A stretch of DNA of 64,000 nt from Takifugu bimaculatus (lineage: Eukaryota > Chordata > Actinopteri > Tetraodontiformes > Tetraodontidae). The translations under genes and the position numbers were made by a program. The stretch's first letter is position 1; the number at the start of each line of letters is the position of its first letter. The stretch is taken from positions 10,198,246-10,262,245 of the forward strand of contig CP034979.1 of the NCBI GenBank assembly GCA_004026145.2. Reading direction: 5' to 3'. This document shows, in pieces, positions 34,564-48,800 of the stretch. The notes under the pieces were generated by a model. It worked only from the letters and a program-made list of their open reading frames with translations. It was not told where the DNA came from and did not search any database.

Positions 34564-37500
34564 TAACCTAAATCTTGGAGGAGGCAGAGCTGGAGGATCT
34601 ATACCACAAGCTACCACCAGAGGGCAGCCACAATGCACTAGCGCCATTTCCTTTTATTGCGCTTTATTACTCTCACATATTCTAGAGCTCTTGGCTAGTT
34701 TTTACATTTGAAAATACATTGAAAATGCAAATATCTGACCCAAAGTAGACCATTAAGCACTGGGCTGTGTGTGCTACAATGGCCGATCTTAACTGGTGTG
34801 GTTATTATACAAAAAAGATCAAGTTTTAGGTACATTCACCAGGTGTAGTGACAGTGTTTAAAGTTGTATTTGCTGATTTGGTGTCTCAGCCCTATTGATT
34901 AAGCAAGGGCTTAAACTCAGGTTTCCCACACATCAGTCACACTCTATTCTGAGCCGAGACTCTCCAACAGTACAGTCTGGTAAATATATTATTCAGAACA
35001 CTGACCTTTCGCCACCTTATCCTGCATCTCCCGTGCATTTTATCTGCATCTTGTGTTGCCTGCACACTTGCACAGGTGAATCACGCTCGTCTCCTCCGCA
35101 TTTCTCATCAGTGTCTGGAACGGGCCATGAAGTTTTCCTTCAACGAGTTCCACCTGTGGCACCAGTTGGGGCTGTCACTCATGGCGGCTGGGAAGGTGAG
35201 CTCATTTCTCCTTCATATACCAGCCACGCCACGCTCCATGGACACGTCCATCGTTCTGGCGCTCTACGGCTCTGCACGACACCAGAATCGGACCTCCTGT
35301 GTGGGTTCTTCCCATGTTCCCGTTAAGGAACTGGTTAAGGCCAACAGTCAATCCCAAAATAGCTGCTGTGTTTAAGGAGCTGCATGTAATTTGTGGCCTA
35401 AACTGGTGTAACCACACCAACACATTTGTTCTGATAGCAGCTCCTTATGCCTGTATGATGGCGATGTCGTGCACGTGCGTGCGTCAGTCAGTGGGCTACA
35501 GTCCTTATCTCCGTTGAGGCCGCCTCCCTCAGCGCCAGCCTGGACTAGGAGGCTCTTCCTGGCTGGTTCCTGCCTCTTCTTCAGAGAACTGAAAGCCATT
35601 GTTCCCCCCCTCAATGAGTGGCCAGTTCATCCCAGTTTAAACTGGGGTTTATTCAAATGCGTTGAGCCTATTTTATATTATTTAAATGTGTTTAAATGTG
35701 TTCAGAAGCAGGAAGAGAGGTGAAGAGCAAAGCCACAGATGTGGAACACCTGTGCTGCGGGTTCTATTCTGTTACTCAGCCATTATTCAATATTTCTACT
35801 TTACATCAACACAAATTCAACATCAGTCCCAAATCAGTGGGAATGAAGATGCCATCGGGAGGCAGAGCCCTAACCCTAACCCTAACCTGCGACCTTTGAC
35901 CCCGACCTTTGACCCAGCAATGGAACACAAGTCACTGTCTTCATGGCCTGAAATCTACATATGTAAATGAGTAGATCTGACCCAACAGGTGCTCAGATCA
36001 GTACCTACAGGTTCAGGTCAGAACCTACAGGTATTCAGGTCAGAACCTACAGGTGTTCAGGTCAGAACCTACAGGTATTCAGGTCAGAACCTACAGGTGT
36101 TCAGGTCAGAACGTACAGGTGTTCAGGTCAGAACCTACAGGTGTTCAGGTCAGAACCTACAGGTGTTCAGGTCAGTACCTACAGGTGTTCAGGTCAGAAC
36201 GTACAGGTGTTCAGGTCAGTACCTACAGGTGTTCAGGTCAGAACCTACAGGTATTCAGGTCAGAACCTACAGGTGTTCAGGTCAGAACGTACAGGTGTTC
36301 AGGTCAGTACCTACAGGTGTTCAGGTCAGAACCTACAGGTATTCAGGTCAGAACCTACAGGTGTTCAGGTCAGAACCTACAGGTGTTCAGGTCAGAACCG
36401 ACAGGTGTTCAGGTCAGAACGTACAGGTGTTCAGGTCAGTACCTACAGGTGTTCAGGTCAGAAGCTACAGGTGTTCAGGTCAGTACCTACAGGTGTTCAG
36501 GTCAGAAGCTACAGGTGTTCAGGTCAGTACCTACAGGTGTTCAGGTCAGAACGTACAGGTGTTCAGGTCAGAACCTACAGGTGTTCAGGTCAGAACCTAC
36601 AGGTGTTCAGGTCAGAACCGACAGGTGTTCAGGTCAGAACGTACAGGTGTTCAGGTCAGTACCTACAGGTGTTCAGGTCAGAAGCTACAGGTGTTCAGGT
36701 CAGTACCTACAGGTGTTCAGGTCAGAACGTACAGGTGTTCAGGTCAGAACCTACAGGTGTTCAGGTCAGAACCTACAGGTGTTCAGGTCAGTACCTACAG
36801 GTGTTCAGATCAGAACGTACAGGTGTTCAGGTCAGTACCTACAGGTGTTCAGGTCAGAACCTACAGGTATTCAGGTCAGAACCTACAGGTGTTCAGGTCA
36901 GAACGTACAGGTGTTCAGGTCAGAACCTACAGGTGTTCAGGTCAGTACCTACAGGTGTTCAGGTCAGAACGTACAGGTGTTCAGGTCAGAACGTACAGGT
37001 GTTCAGGTCAGTACCTACAGGTGTTCAGGTCAGAACCGACAGGTGTTCAGGTCAGTACCTACAGGTGTTTAGGTCAGAAGCTACAGGTGTTCAGGTCAGT
37101 ACCTACAGGTGTTCAGGTCAGGAGCTACAGGTGTTCAGGTCAGAACGTACAGGTGTTCAGGTCAGAACCTACAGGTGTTCAGGTCAGAAGCTACAGGTGT
37201 TCAGGTCAGAACCGACAGGTGTTCAGGTCAGAACCGACAGGTGTTCAGGTCAGTACCTACAGGTGTTCAGGTCAGTACCTACAGGTATTCAGGTCAGAAG
37301 CTACAGGTGTTCAGGTCAGAACCGACAGGTCTTCAGGTCAGTACCTACAGTTGTTCAGGTCAGTACCTACCGGTGTTTAGTTCAGAAGCTACAGGTGTTC
37401 AGGTCAGTACCTACAGGTGTTCAGGTCAGTACCTACAGGTGTTCAGGTCAGAAGCTACAGGTGTTCAGGTCAGAACCGACAGGTGTTCAGGTCAGAACCT

Positions 37501-39561
37501 ACAGGTATTCAGGTCAGAAGCTACAGGTGTTCAGGTCAGAAGCTACAGGTGTTCAGGTCAGAAGCTACAGGTGTTCAGGTCAGTACCTACAGGTGTTCAG
37601 GTCAGAACCGACAAGTGTTCAGGTCAGAACCTACAGGTGTTCAGGTCAGTACCTACAGGTGTTCAGGTCAGAACGTACAGGTGTTCAGGTCAGAACGTAC
37701 AGGTGTTCAGGTCAGTACCTACAGGTGTTCAGGTCAGAACCGACAGGTGTTCAGGTCAGTACCTACAGGTGTTTAGGTCAGAAGCTACAGGTGTTCAGGT
37801 CAGTACCTACAGGTGTTCAGGTCAGGAGCTACAGGGTTCAGGTTCAGAACGTACAGGTGTTCAGGTCAGTACCTACAGGTGTTCAGGTCAGAACCGACAG
37901 GTGTTCAGGTCAGTACCTACAGGTGTTTAGGTCAGAAGCTACAGGTGTTCAGGTCAGTACCTACAGGTGTTCAGGTCAGGAGCTACAGGTGTTCAGGCAG
38001 AACGTACAGGTGTTTCAGGTCAGAACCTACAGGTGTTCAGGTCAGAAGCTACAGGTGTTCAGGTCAGAACCGACAGGTGTTCAGGTCAGAACCGACAGGT
38101 GTTCAGGTCAGTACCTACAGGTGTTCAGGTCAGTACCTACAGGTATTCAGGTCAGAAGCTACAGGTGTTCAGGTCAGAACCGACAGGTCTTCAGGTCAGT
38201 ACCTACAGTTGTTCAGGTCAGTACCTACCGGTGTTTAGTTCAGAAGCTACAGGTGTTCAGGTCAGTACCTACAGGTGTTCAGGTCAGTACCTACAGGTGT
38301 TCAGGTCAGAAGCTACAGGTGTTCAGGTCAGAACCGACAGGTGTTCAGGTCAGAACCTACAGGTATTCAGGTCAGAAGCTACAGGTGTTCAGGTCAGAAG
38401 CTACAGGTGTTCAGGTCAGAAGCTACAGGTGTTCAGGTCAGTACCTACAGGTGTTCAGGTCAGTACCTACAGGTGTTCAGGTCAGAACCGACAGGTGTTC
38501 AAATCAGAACGCGTGAATTCTGAGAAAGATTGTAAAACCTCTAATTTAGAACAACTTTTCCATTTGTAGAAATCAACCTGCGCCCTCTGATGAAAAGTGG
38601 TGAAACATTTCCTGTTGCCAGCAGGTGGCGCTACGTGTATGCATGAGACATGATACTTTAAAAGCGTCCCAATTAAACGGCGCCTGTGTCTCCAGGTTGC
38701 AAAGTCCAAATCTGAAGACGATTCAATAAAACCTGCAGGAGTTTGTTCAAGTAGCCTGAGAATGACAAAAATCGGCCAAAATCACTTTTTACAATATCAA
38801 ACAGGAATGACTGGAATTGGACTTTTTATAGTGCGTCTTGGGATGTTCTATAGCGCCACCAGATTTAATGCATTTAGGCGAAAACAACACAAACAAATAA
38901 CACGTACACAGGTGGCGCCATAGAACCAATTCCTGCCTACAAAATTTCACAAATTTTTAGCATCTTTAGGCCCAAAAAGGCAACTTATTAAGAAAAATCT
39001 ATATGAATAAAAACAATTTCTGACACCTGACTGATCACTTGGGTTGGTAGTGCATAAGACTGTGGGGGACTGGGCCCACAGTGCCCTTGAGCAAGGTAAC
39101 ATACCCCCAAAGGCTCAGCGTGCCTGTTCAGAGCGATGTACTCTCGCTGCACATGTTCTTGGTATGTTCACGCCTAATAATCTGTGTGTGTTAGACAGTA
39201 GGAACGGTTATTTCCCTCTGTGGGACTCATGACGCGAGCTTCTCCTTCAGGAAAGTCATCGAAGAACTCGCAAACCCACTAACCCACATCTGCCTGTCGC
39301 TCGGTGCTGCTGCGCCCCCACAGAACGGAGCGCCGGCTGCAACCTGTCATTTACTTCAGTACACTTATTATTGGATAGAAACGGGGGGCGTTCAAGCACG
39401 TTTCTGCTAAATGATCAGCAAATTATTGGTGAGAGAGAGACAGAAACATATAGATTGATCTGGGTTGCAGCGTAGATCAATAGAGAGAGCTGGAAATAGG
39501 CTGTTCCCTAGAAGGAGAAGTGTCATCTCAGTGTCGTCAGATCCGCTTCTATTTAGGGCAA

Positions 39562-39594
<33 letters not shown>

Positions 39595-39730
39595 TAGACC
39601 ATTAATGACTGGCCTACATGTATTCAGTGTCTCAATAAGCCTGTTTGGTGTGTTGATGTGTGTTTGATACATTTTCAACATGTTTCAGAAATGATCTGTG
39701 GCATCTGGTCCTATTCTAACATATCAATGG

Positions 39731-39806
<76 letters not shown>

Positions 39807-42800
39807 GCAGGGGGTGGGTGCTGTGTCCGTATTTAAAGAGTGCACCAGGTTGAGACCAGAAGACCCGTCTTTGCCTCTCTTGGCAGTGAAAATCTGCATT
39901 AATCAACTGCATTGGGTAAATCTGCATATTTCCACACCTTTGTGCACGCAGAATACACACTTTCTCACACACACGACAACTCAATACATAGTCGGCTTCA
40001 GAGTGGTTGGAATGACGTCCCCATATGAATGTATGCTGAGTCAGCGTATGTCACAGACAGACAGCGTAGCACGCTCAGCCCCGCCCACAGAGGTTTAAAG
40101 ACACTCAGATGCATGTTGACATCAGATGCGAGTTTTCACGGCACCTTTTGTTCTGGGTCCGGCCTCTTGGCGAGCTACGAAAACCCGCCACGGCAGTGGG
40201 ACGCTGCGGATGGTGCGTTCATCAGCCATCGGTGATTTGAGGATCCAAGGATTTCTGCAGTTCCAGATGGGAGAAAACCTCTATTCACTATCGTTGTGAA
40301 TAGACTAAATAGCGATATTTTGGACAGGTCGGCCTGACTTGATTGGCGGGCAGGAACCTCTGAGTGCCTGAGGAGACTACAGATGGTCCCCTGGGGAGCT
40401 CCTCCCAAGCCATGATTAAGACTTTCGTAGGCTCCTGCTCTGTTGGATTCAGGCCTTGGGAATTGGTGTAAATCAATGTCTTCATCCTCCAGGACCCGTT
40501 ACCACAGCAGCCACATCAGGGTGGGTATTGTTTTAGGGTTGGGGTTGACCTGTGATGAGCTCGCCTCTCACCTGAAGGCAGCTGGGATAGACTCTAGTTT
40601 ATCTAGACTAGCCCAAGGTCCACTATGCTGGACGCTGCAGGCAGAGGACTGGTGCTGTGTCCCCAGACTGTCTGACGTTTGTCACCTGTGCAACATGTGG
40701 ACTTGAGCTCATTTGTGAAGAGAACAGGGTGCACACAGACATACCGTCCTCCAGGAGCTAACGCATGTGGGCTGTAGCTAACGCTAATGCTAAATGTAGT
40801 GGTGAGGAGCAACCACACCACTGAGTCGTTCCACAAAGCCGAACACATGATAAATACACTCATTTTAACTTTGCTCTGTAGAGATAAGGCATACATCTGA
40901 AGCCATTAGGTGCTTTATAGACAGGTTAAAATCTAAAGCGCCTTTTAAAACTGTCTGTGATGGAACATCAGTGTTTTCCCACCTGTCAGTTCCTCTCTGC
41001 TCTGAGCCATCTGGCCTCATTAGCTGTCACTGAGCCACGTCAGTTTGGTGCATCCCACACCGGTCGCCAGATTACATCTGTCACGAGCAGATTTCCCCCT
41101 TCATTGTCCATAAGTTTCTACATGTTTAAATGCATGAAAACAACATTTAGACGCTCACAATTGTGTCTAACAAAAGGAAGTTTAATCACCTGCTCTGGAT
41201 CTCTTGAGATAACCTTGGAATCAGCTTCCTAAAATCCAACTCCGCACCTGATTTCTACCTCTTGAAAGTCAAATCCCACAACAGAGGCCAGCATTTCCAC
41301 ATCCTACGGTGTTTTTCCACACCTTTCCCACCTCTCTGGGCCAGTGATTTCAGAAAGAGATTGAAAATGATTCATTAATTAAAGGTAGAAGGGAAAATGT
41401 CTCAGGGTTCGGTCGGGACGGGGGCCAGCGCCACCACACTGTGTCGCTGACGTTACAGAAGCGACGCGTCAGGAGCGGTCACAGATCTCGCTGGGACGGG
41501 CTGCGAGCGCTGAGGGCGGGAGGGCAAAAGTCGCATCAGCGGTGGTATTTAGTCTGCAGGGAGAAAATGAGAATGGCTGAAATGGATAGAAAGAGAGAAA
41601 GGGGTCAGAGATTAGGAAACAGAAGCAAGCGGAGAGAGCGCATCTGTCAGATGCTGAAGCTGATGGCAGACTGGAGACACTAAGGAGCTTACAGCCTTAA
41701 TCACAATAGGACTCCACGGCCGTAGCGTTACATAAACGGACCACCGCTATCCACCAGCAGCCACACTGGGAAGGCTGCGCTCTCATCTGAGCATATTGTC
41801 TCTTTTCTTTTATGTCCTTCACCCACAGGCCAAAACTTTATTGTCGTGTGGTCGTGTTTTCGGTGTTTATTCGGGGCGCACGGGGGGGTGGGGGGGACCT
41901 CTTTCCTTGCGATGTCATTAGAAACTGCAAAGCAGCTTTGGTAAATTCCTGAAAAGCAGGTTTTACAGATGGAGTGATTTTACCCAGCGACCGCGTGATG
42001 TTCTCAAGGAGAAAGAAGACAAAAACCAACCTAATCCTCCTTCGATCTGTGTGGAGGAGGCGCGTTTAAATAACTGGATGCAGCCTTTCAACTCACACGG
42101 TTCACGGGAGGGACAGGAGGAGGACGGTGTCCTTGCAGGTGACCTGCTAATGCGACGGCACGCTGTCAAAGATATGACCCCCCCCCTCCCGCCCACCTGA
42201 CCGCCATCATCACCGACAGTGGCACACTTTTCCCTACTTTTCCGTCAACAGATGTGGGCATGCGTGCGTGCTTACGTGTGTCCTCCGGCTAACTGCCTTA
42301 TCCTTGGACCACGTCTCCTCCATCTGTCCTCACTCTCCGTCACAACAGGCTCAATTATCAATGTTTTGTTTGCTGCAGCATTAGAGGTCTACAGGAAGCC
42401 CAAATATCTGATTTAACCTTGTTTAAAGGCCCAAAAAGGGTCAAATAAACTCTGAACTTTTAACCATTTAACACAGATGTTGCATCCAAATTGTATGTGA
42501 AGTGATGTGTGAGGGTAAATGTTGTGTGAATGTGTGTTCAGCTGGAGGAGGCCTTGACTCTGTCTCAGCGTGTGGCGTCTATGGGGAAAGAAGCTGGAGA
42601 ATTTCTCCCCCGGGCCTACCTGTCTGTGGGGCTCTGCTACAGTCTGAAGGCCTCTGAGGGTAACCCTCCTCACCCCACAAATACGCCACATATTCCCACA
42701 GAGGAAACAAAACTCCGCCCCAACAACAGCAGTATGATCTGCAGGATGCTGCAGCCAAGGCTGATTAAGTTAAACCCACTTTCTTTAAGCTCTTAGAGTT

Positions 42801-45800
42801 CATAAAACAACTATTTTGTCTACAGTACAACTATGTAATAAATGTGGAGCTATACTAGACACACCTTTCTTTTCTCCACAGCTTCTCTGAGGGCTGATCG
42901 TAACGAGTTCAACAAAAAATCACTACGGGCTTTGAGCAAGTAGGTTCCGGTTCCTCCCCTCTTCTTCGTGTGTTCCCATTTCTCTATTAACAAATGTGTT
43001 GCTACTATAATAGTTATTAAACCACTATCACACAAATAAAATAGCCCCGGTTTGAGAGTTGTTGTACTGTGTTTCACATCATAATTCATGTTGTCATGTG
43101 ACTGTTTGCATGACTCTGTTACAGGGCTCAGTCGTTAGATCCCCAAGATGCACAGATTGCCATGTACTTTGCTCTCCAGTTGGCCCTCGTACGCCAGGTA
43201 AAGACAATCAAGCAAACGAATGAAGGTGGTTGTGAGTTGAGACCAAAGAACCGTCTCTTAGGTATCAGCAGCCATGGAGCCCCTGCAGATAGCTTTATCT
43301 CTCCGTGGGGACGACGTTCACTCCCTGCACCTGCTGACGCTGCTGCTCAGTGCCCAGAAACACCCCCAGCCTGCTCTGGAAACCCTCAACCTGGCCCTCA
43401 GCCAGCACCCCAGCAACTTCAAGTAAGGGGGAGCAGTCACACAGTGGCCATTTACTTACATCCATGTTTGTTCATCAACTACAACAATGTAATATTTATA
43501 CATCATCTTTCATTCAAGTGCTTAGCATTAATGTAAAGTTGGGACATGAAGATCCAATATGCTCCCAACTAGCATTGGACTTGGGTCCTCATCTTGCTGG
43601 GCTTAAGGAAGCTATCGTGTCTGCAGGAAAGACTGCAAAAGGCTGCATCCTTAAGTCAGAAGATGAGAGTGCGACATAAACTGATTAAATCTGGGTAGCA
43701 TAACAGGTAATTACCCTGCTAGCTAACAAATGCATTTTTAAAAGGCTGTTATAGTGTTTGAGACAGATCATGTGCTTCGAGAGCTCTTTAGACATGTTCT
43801 TGGGGTCCCGCAGGGCTTTATTGTCGGCCCACTTGTGTTTTATTTGTATGCATTTTCCCAGTATTTTCAGGGCTTTTGTCTTTCCCATTGCCACGCTGAC
43901 TTGCACCAGGGAAATATGTCAGAATCATGTTTATCTGATCCACCAAAATCCAGTCTGACTGTGTCAAACAACACTGACAATACCCAGGCCTGTCCTGTTG
44001 TCCCGAATGTAACATCTAAATGTGTCTAGTCATCATTCTGGAGGTTTATAATATTCCATATTTTTCCATTTGGGGTCAGTGTTGGCCTCCACAGTCCCGC
44101 CACTTGCAGCTGGAGTTGGAGGGGAAGCAGAGGAGGAAAAATGTGTTGGGGAAAAACAAAAATGCAAGAAAGCTGACGAAACAATCCAGGAAGAGGCGTG
44201 ATAGAGTCTGACAGGACGACGAAAAAAGAGGATGAGTGGATTCTGGAAAACTCACGGTTTAGTGCACGCTCCACTGAGCTGCACTGTATGTACAAACACA
44301 AGACCAAATCTCCTGCATGTATCCGCATGCACGCACACGCACTTCATAGAAACACTTGACTGCTTTGACCCATTTACAAGCTCTTTTTCATGGCTCAGCC
44401 AATCACATCACTATCTGCTCCAGGAATCCCCATCGCCCCGGTAACCATGAGGTCATATGGGTAGAGCTACATCAGATGTTCCAAAACAGTGGACAGTGAA
44501 TCAGAGATGCAGATACAAACCCAAACTCTCTTTTATTCAGGAGACAAGAGAATCAAATATTTGTAACGGAAGAAACTAGGAACAAATCTGAATATGAAGT
44601 CTGGTAATATTTGTAAAAAAAGAAACAGGGAGTTTATGCTTTTGTTATATTAATATTAAAACACATCAGCAAATGCTGCAAATGTCCGGAAGCTAAACTG
44701 AAGCTAGATTACTTTCATTAACACTCCTGAGGGAACGTTCGGAGTGTGTGTGGGCGCGTATAACCTGTAAGCCAGAAGGCAGAGGTTGAGTATCACATTC
44801 AAACATCAAGAGCACCGAGATCCTCCTGACCTGTAACGTGCGCATAAATCAGAACCCAGCTGGGTAAGCCGCTACCCTGTGGACATGTCTCTAACAAACG
44901 TCTTAGACGTGACTTGCTTTGGCTGTGTGAGCAGAGATTAAGGCTTGTATATGATGCATATTGCTGGACATGTCGCCGCATTCTCGTAAGTGTGTGGATC
45001 TAGTGTGTTCATGCTTGCGTGCACGTACGTGTCTGATCCTATTTGCCACTCTGCCTGCAGCCCACTGTCAGCTCATTGCTCATTTTTATCATCTTCTACA
45101 TCCTCTTTTGCCATCTTGTATCTTGTTTCCTTCTCATCCCGTATTCCCTCCCATTTTGCTTCTTACTTTTTATCTCTGTGTGTGTGTGTGTGTGTGTGTG
45201 TATGTTTGAGAGAGATTAATGTAAATCACTCGCCTGTAGGAAACCGCTGAATGAGTAGACTTTAGAGTTTCTCCAGTTTCACCGACTATGCATACAGACA
45301 CCATATATGACAGCATACATGTCTTTAATGGTCCACAGCAGAGTTGGTCCAAAATGGCCGTGTCAGATTTAAAATAGGTCATGGGGGGTGATGGGCTGAT
45401 GCCATTGGTGTGTGAAGTGTGCAGGAAAGAGCTGAGCGCTCTTCGCTGCACAGCTCTGGTGGGATGAGCTCTGTCACTGCTGCTGGGCTGGGTCAGATGG
45501 TTCGGATGGGGAGGGATGTTAGGGTGGCATGGTCTCCAAATCAGTGCATAAAGTTGCCAGCTGAGTGTGTCCTGGTCTGTGGTCTGGTCCACTAAAATGC
45601 TTCTGCAAGTCTGTTTCAACTCATCCTCGTTGTTCGCCACAACTTGCTCACTAACCATGATGTATAATCCCACTGAGTAGGAGCGGTTCTGGGCAACCGG
45701 GGGCATCTCGCAAACTCAAGCAGCTGTGGCAAACCCAGGAGAGATGCGCCAGTCTAGATTCAGTCAGGCAATTTAGCCAATGAGATGAAACCGGGTTCAG

Positions 45801-48800
45801 ATTGTGTGCACTGCACTTGGGGCTACTGCATTAGCGTTAGCCTAAAGGCCATTTAGAGAGGAAGCCATGACGTCAGCATGTTTTTCTCTGTAATTGTAGC
45901 CATGCATGTGTCTATTTAACATGCCAAAGACAGACTGGGTATCTCACCCTTTAAAAACATTAAAAAAAACAGTATATGGCTGCTGAATTTGGCCTGCAGT
46001 GTCAAAAGTAAAAGTATCACAGACTGCTGAGCAGGACATGAAATGTCACTTATCTCATCTACTCTTCATGCGAAAAAGGGAGCGGACTGAACTTCACCTT
46101 TGATCTCGTCAGTGACAGTGGCTGAAATAGCAGAAATGAAATCACTTCGGATGGAATGAGAGACGCCAGGAAGGACAGAAGAGGATATGGAGGTGTCTCC
46201 TTGCTAGCTGATTCACTGCCCTCATCGTGCCCCGTGAATGACAGCTCTTGACAGCCAAGCAGTGAAGTGACAACAATGGTTCAAGAAAGTCCTGTGTTGG
46301 TTTGTTTTTCCACCATTTCATTATTATTTTTTTGCCACTTGAATGCAAACACCTTCATTAACTTCATATTCTACTCTGACCCTGCAAGGATAGCTTAGCC
46401 GTGCGCAGCCATTCCCCTCTTCATTGCTCCTTTAAGGCCTTTTATATGCCCAGTCAAATTTAGAGTCAACCAGCTAACATTTCTCTACCAGGAGACCTGA
46501 AAAGATATTTTACTTTTCGCATCAAAAAACAAACCAAAGGTGGTAGCCTTTCTACTCGTTCTTTTGACGTCAACAGGATGCTCGGATGGATGCTACAGGA
46601 ATGAACAAGAGGTCGAGTCAGTCAACTTGCGATGGGTTGCTGACTCTGAACAAACCCGTCTTCGAGTTGCAAGCATTCGTACGCACAGGTAGTCAGCGGT
46701 GTTAACACAGCAGTACATGTTTAACCAACTAATTTTTGACGTTGTAGCCATATCTGTGAGCTGCCACGCAGGAAGTTTGATATTAGCTTACGCCTGTGTG
46801 GTTGGTTATCTACAGGTGGCAGCCCTGTTATAAACAGGTGGCAATTCCAGCTTTTACTCCTAAATGATGGTGTAAGCAGCTCTATCCCCTGTGACTGTTC
46901 ATACGGTTATAACTATATAACAAAGTAACAATTTTAATATATTTGTTGGAATGTTTAGGTTTAGTCAGAGACATAGTATCAACTCCAAATTGAGAATTAT
47001 TGCTCGGAGGTTTATTTAAACACATACATTTATTCCATCATGTTGTAGGTGCTGCTTGTGGGACATTTCAGAACCGTTCAAGTTCCAAAGTTAGCGTATA
47101 CACACAGCTGAGCTCACGAGGGTCATTTGTATCACGTGCGCACCAGAGAGGCCAGATACACCCAAACAGACAGAATGCTATTTGGGTAAGGGTGCACATA
47201 CACGGCCAGGGCAAACTCCACATTTGGTTCCTGAATGTTATGAACCCCCGTGCTTTGGACCGCCTTTATGATGTGCTCCATGTCGGAGAAGGGCTGATGC
47301 AGAGGGAATCCTGAAATCCTCGTGTCTCCTAGCAGCTTTTGCAATTTGTGGCAATGCCTCTCCGCCATGCACTCCCTCTCACTCAGCTCCAGTTTGGGCA
47401 GGAACTGTCTCAGGACGCTGATGCAGTAGCGATTCCAGTGCGTGGGTTGATGGGGGCGCCACTCCATGAACTTGTCTCTCACAGTTTTCTCAATCCTCCT
47501 CTGAAGCTCTACTGCAGCCTCTTTGTCTGGTGGCTGATATACTAACCTCTTAAGCTGTTTGCCCAACAGCCCTGTGTTAGGAAAAGACGCGGAGAAAAAG
47601 GGTTTCCACAAGTTGGTTTTCATTATGTCAAAACTGACCCTCATTGGTGACGTATGTTTTTGAATGTTCAGCCACAAATTGTCACCATTGACCAGTGAAC
47701 CAACCGTCTGCAGGGGGCAGAAGGCATCGTATTGCGTGTAAGATTGACCACTTCTGGGATTCCAGATCAGGTATCGGCTCTCCTCGTGAGTCAAGACATA
47801 CGCCGTCTGTCCCTCCGGTATAGCAGAGCCAATTATAAGCCAGGCTCTCTTCTTTATATAGAGGAAATAGTTGCACAAGAGTACGGCATGGTCTGCTTTA
47901 TCCCCAGCAAGGTGGGTGAGGAACTGATCGCACGTGCTCCATAGTTCACAAGAGGCAGAAAACAGGCCTTTGTCTGACAGAGAAGGGATTAGGGACACAT
48001 AGCGGGCAACCATGGCATCCTGGGAATTACTGGAAAGCCCGTCCAATAAATATATTGGGGGGTTCAGGGGTTGAATGTATCGTGTGATGAAGACCTCGCT
48101 CCCATTGAGATTTATGACATTGGTAATGCACGGTCGCTCAGGGCAAAGCACAGATGCTTCCTTCTCAAATTCCTTCGAAGCTTGCAGCAAGCTTTCATCC
48201 TCTTCACTGTCAACTGTCTCCCTTATAAACTTGGCAGGCACCAGCATCGGTTCAATAGTGATGAAAAGTGTAATATATGGTTCCTGAATCTGGGAAGAGA
48301 ACCAGGCATAACTGATGCCATTCCTGTTTTGATTCTCTTCCTTAGAGTACCCCAGCAACACTGCTGGCGTGCTCACCTTAAACGTGCCGTCAATCCTGGA
48401 CTGAGAATAAATAGTGCTGAAAGGAAACTTGACAAAGCCCAGCCAGCGTTTCTCTACCTGTGTCCGTACTGTTTTGCCCGTCTGCCTGTCTGTTACTTCA
48501 GTGTTGTAAACTATCTCATCAAATATGTTGATGAAAACTTCATCTCGCACTGACTGTAAGCTAGAGGCACTATAGCTACCGTAGGGGGCCTTGACCGGTA
48601 GCTGCAGTTGCTGGTTCCAGCTGGGGTTTCGTCCTTCTGCTGTGCTTGTTTGAAGCACAGTATGCTGGAAAGAAACCTCCACAAAAGGCCTTACTTGCAC
48701 CTGAGTGAGGAACAATTCCCTGTCTTCAAAACTGCGTTGACTGCTCTGAGGCCATCTGACAGGGATGTTGTATCCTCGAATGACGTTGACCAGCACTTTA

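Noticed and set aside
35991..38510. Possible CRISPR-like repeat-spacer array
   Set aside because: There are no unique spacers; variation is limited to a few substitutions inside a 22-bp minisatellite in a vertebrate intron.
35967..38516. 849-codon open frame and its companions in the other two frames
   Set aside because: The frame is produced by a 22-bp tandem repeat without stops; all three frames are equally open and give the same 22-residue period.
45170..45706. 178-codon minus-strand frame in ttc7a intron 15
   Set aside because: It ends in Thr-His encoded by a (TG)n tract and shows no family resemblance or regulatory context.
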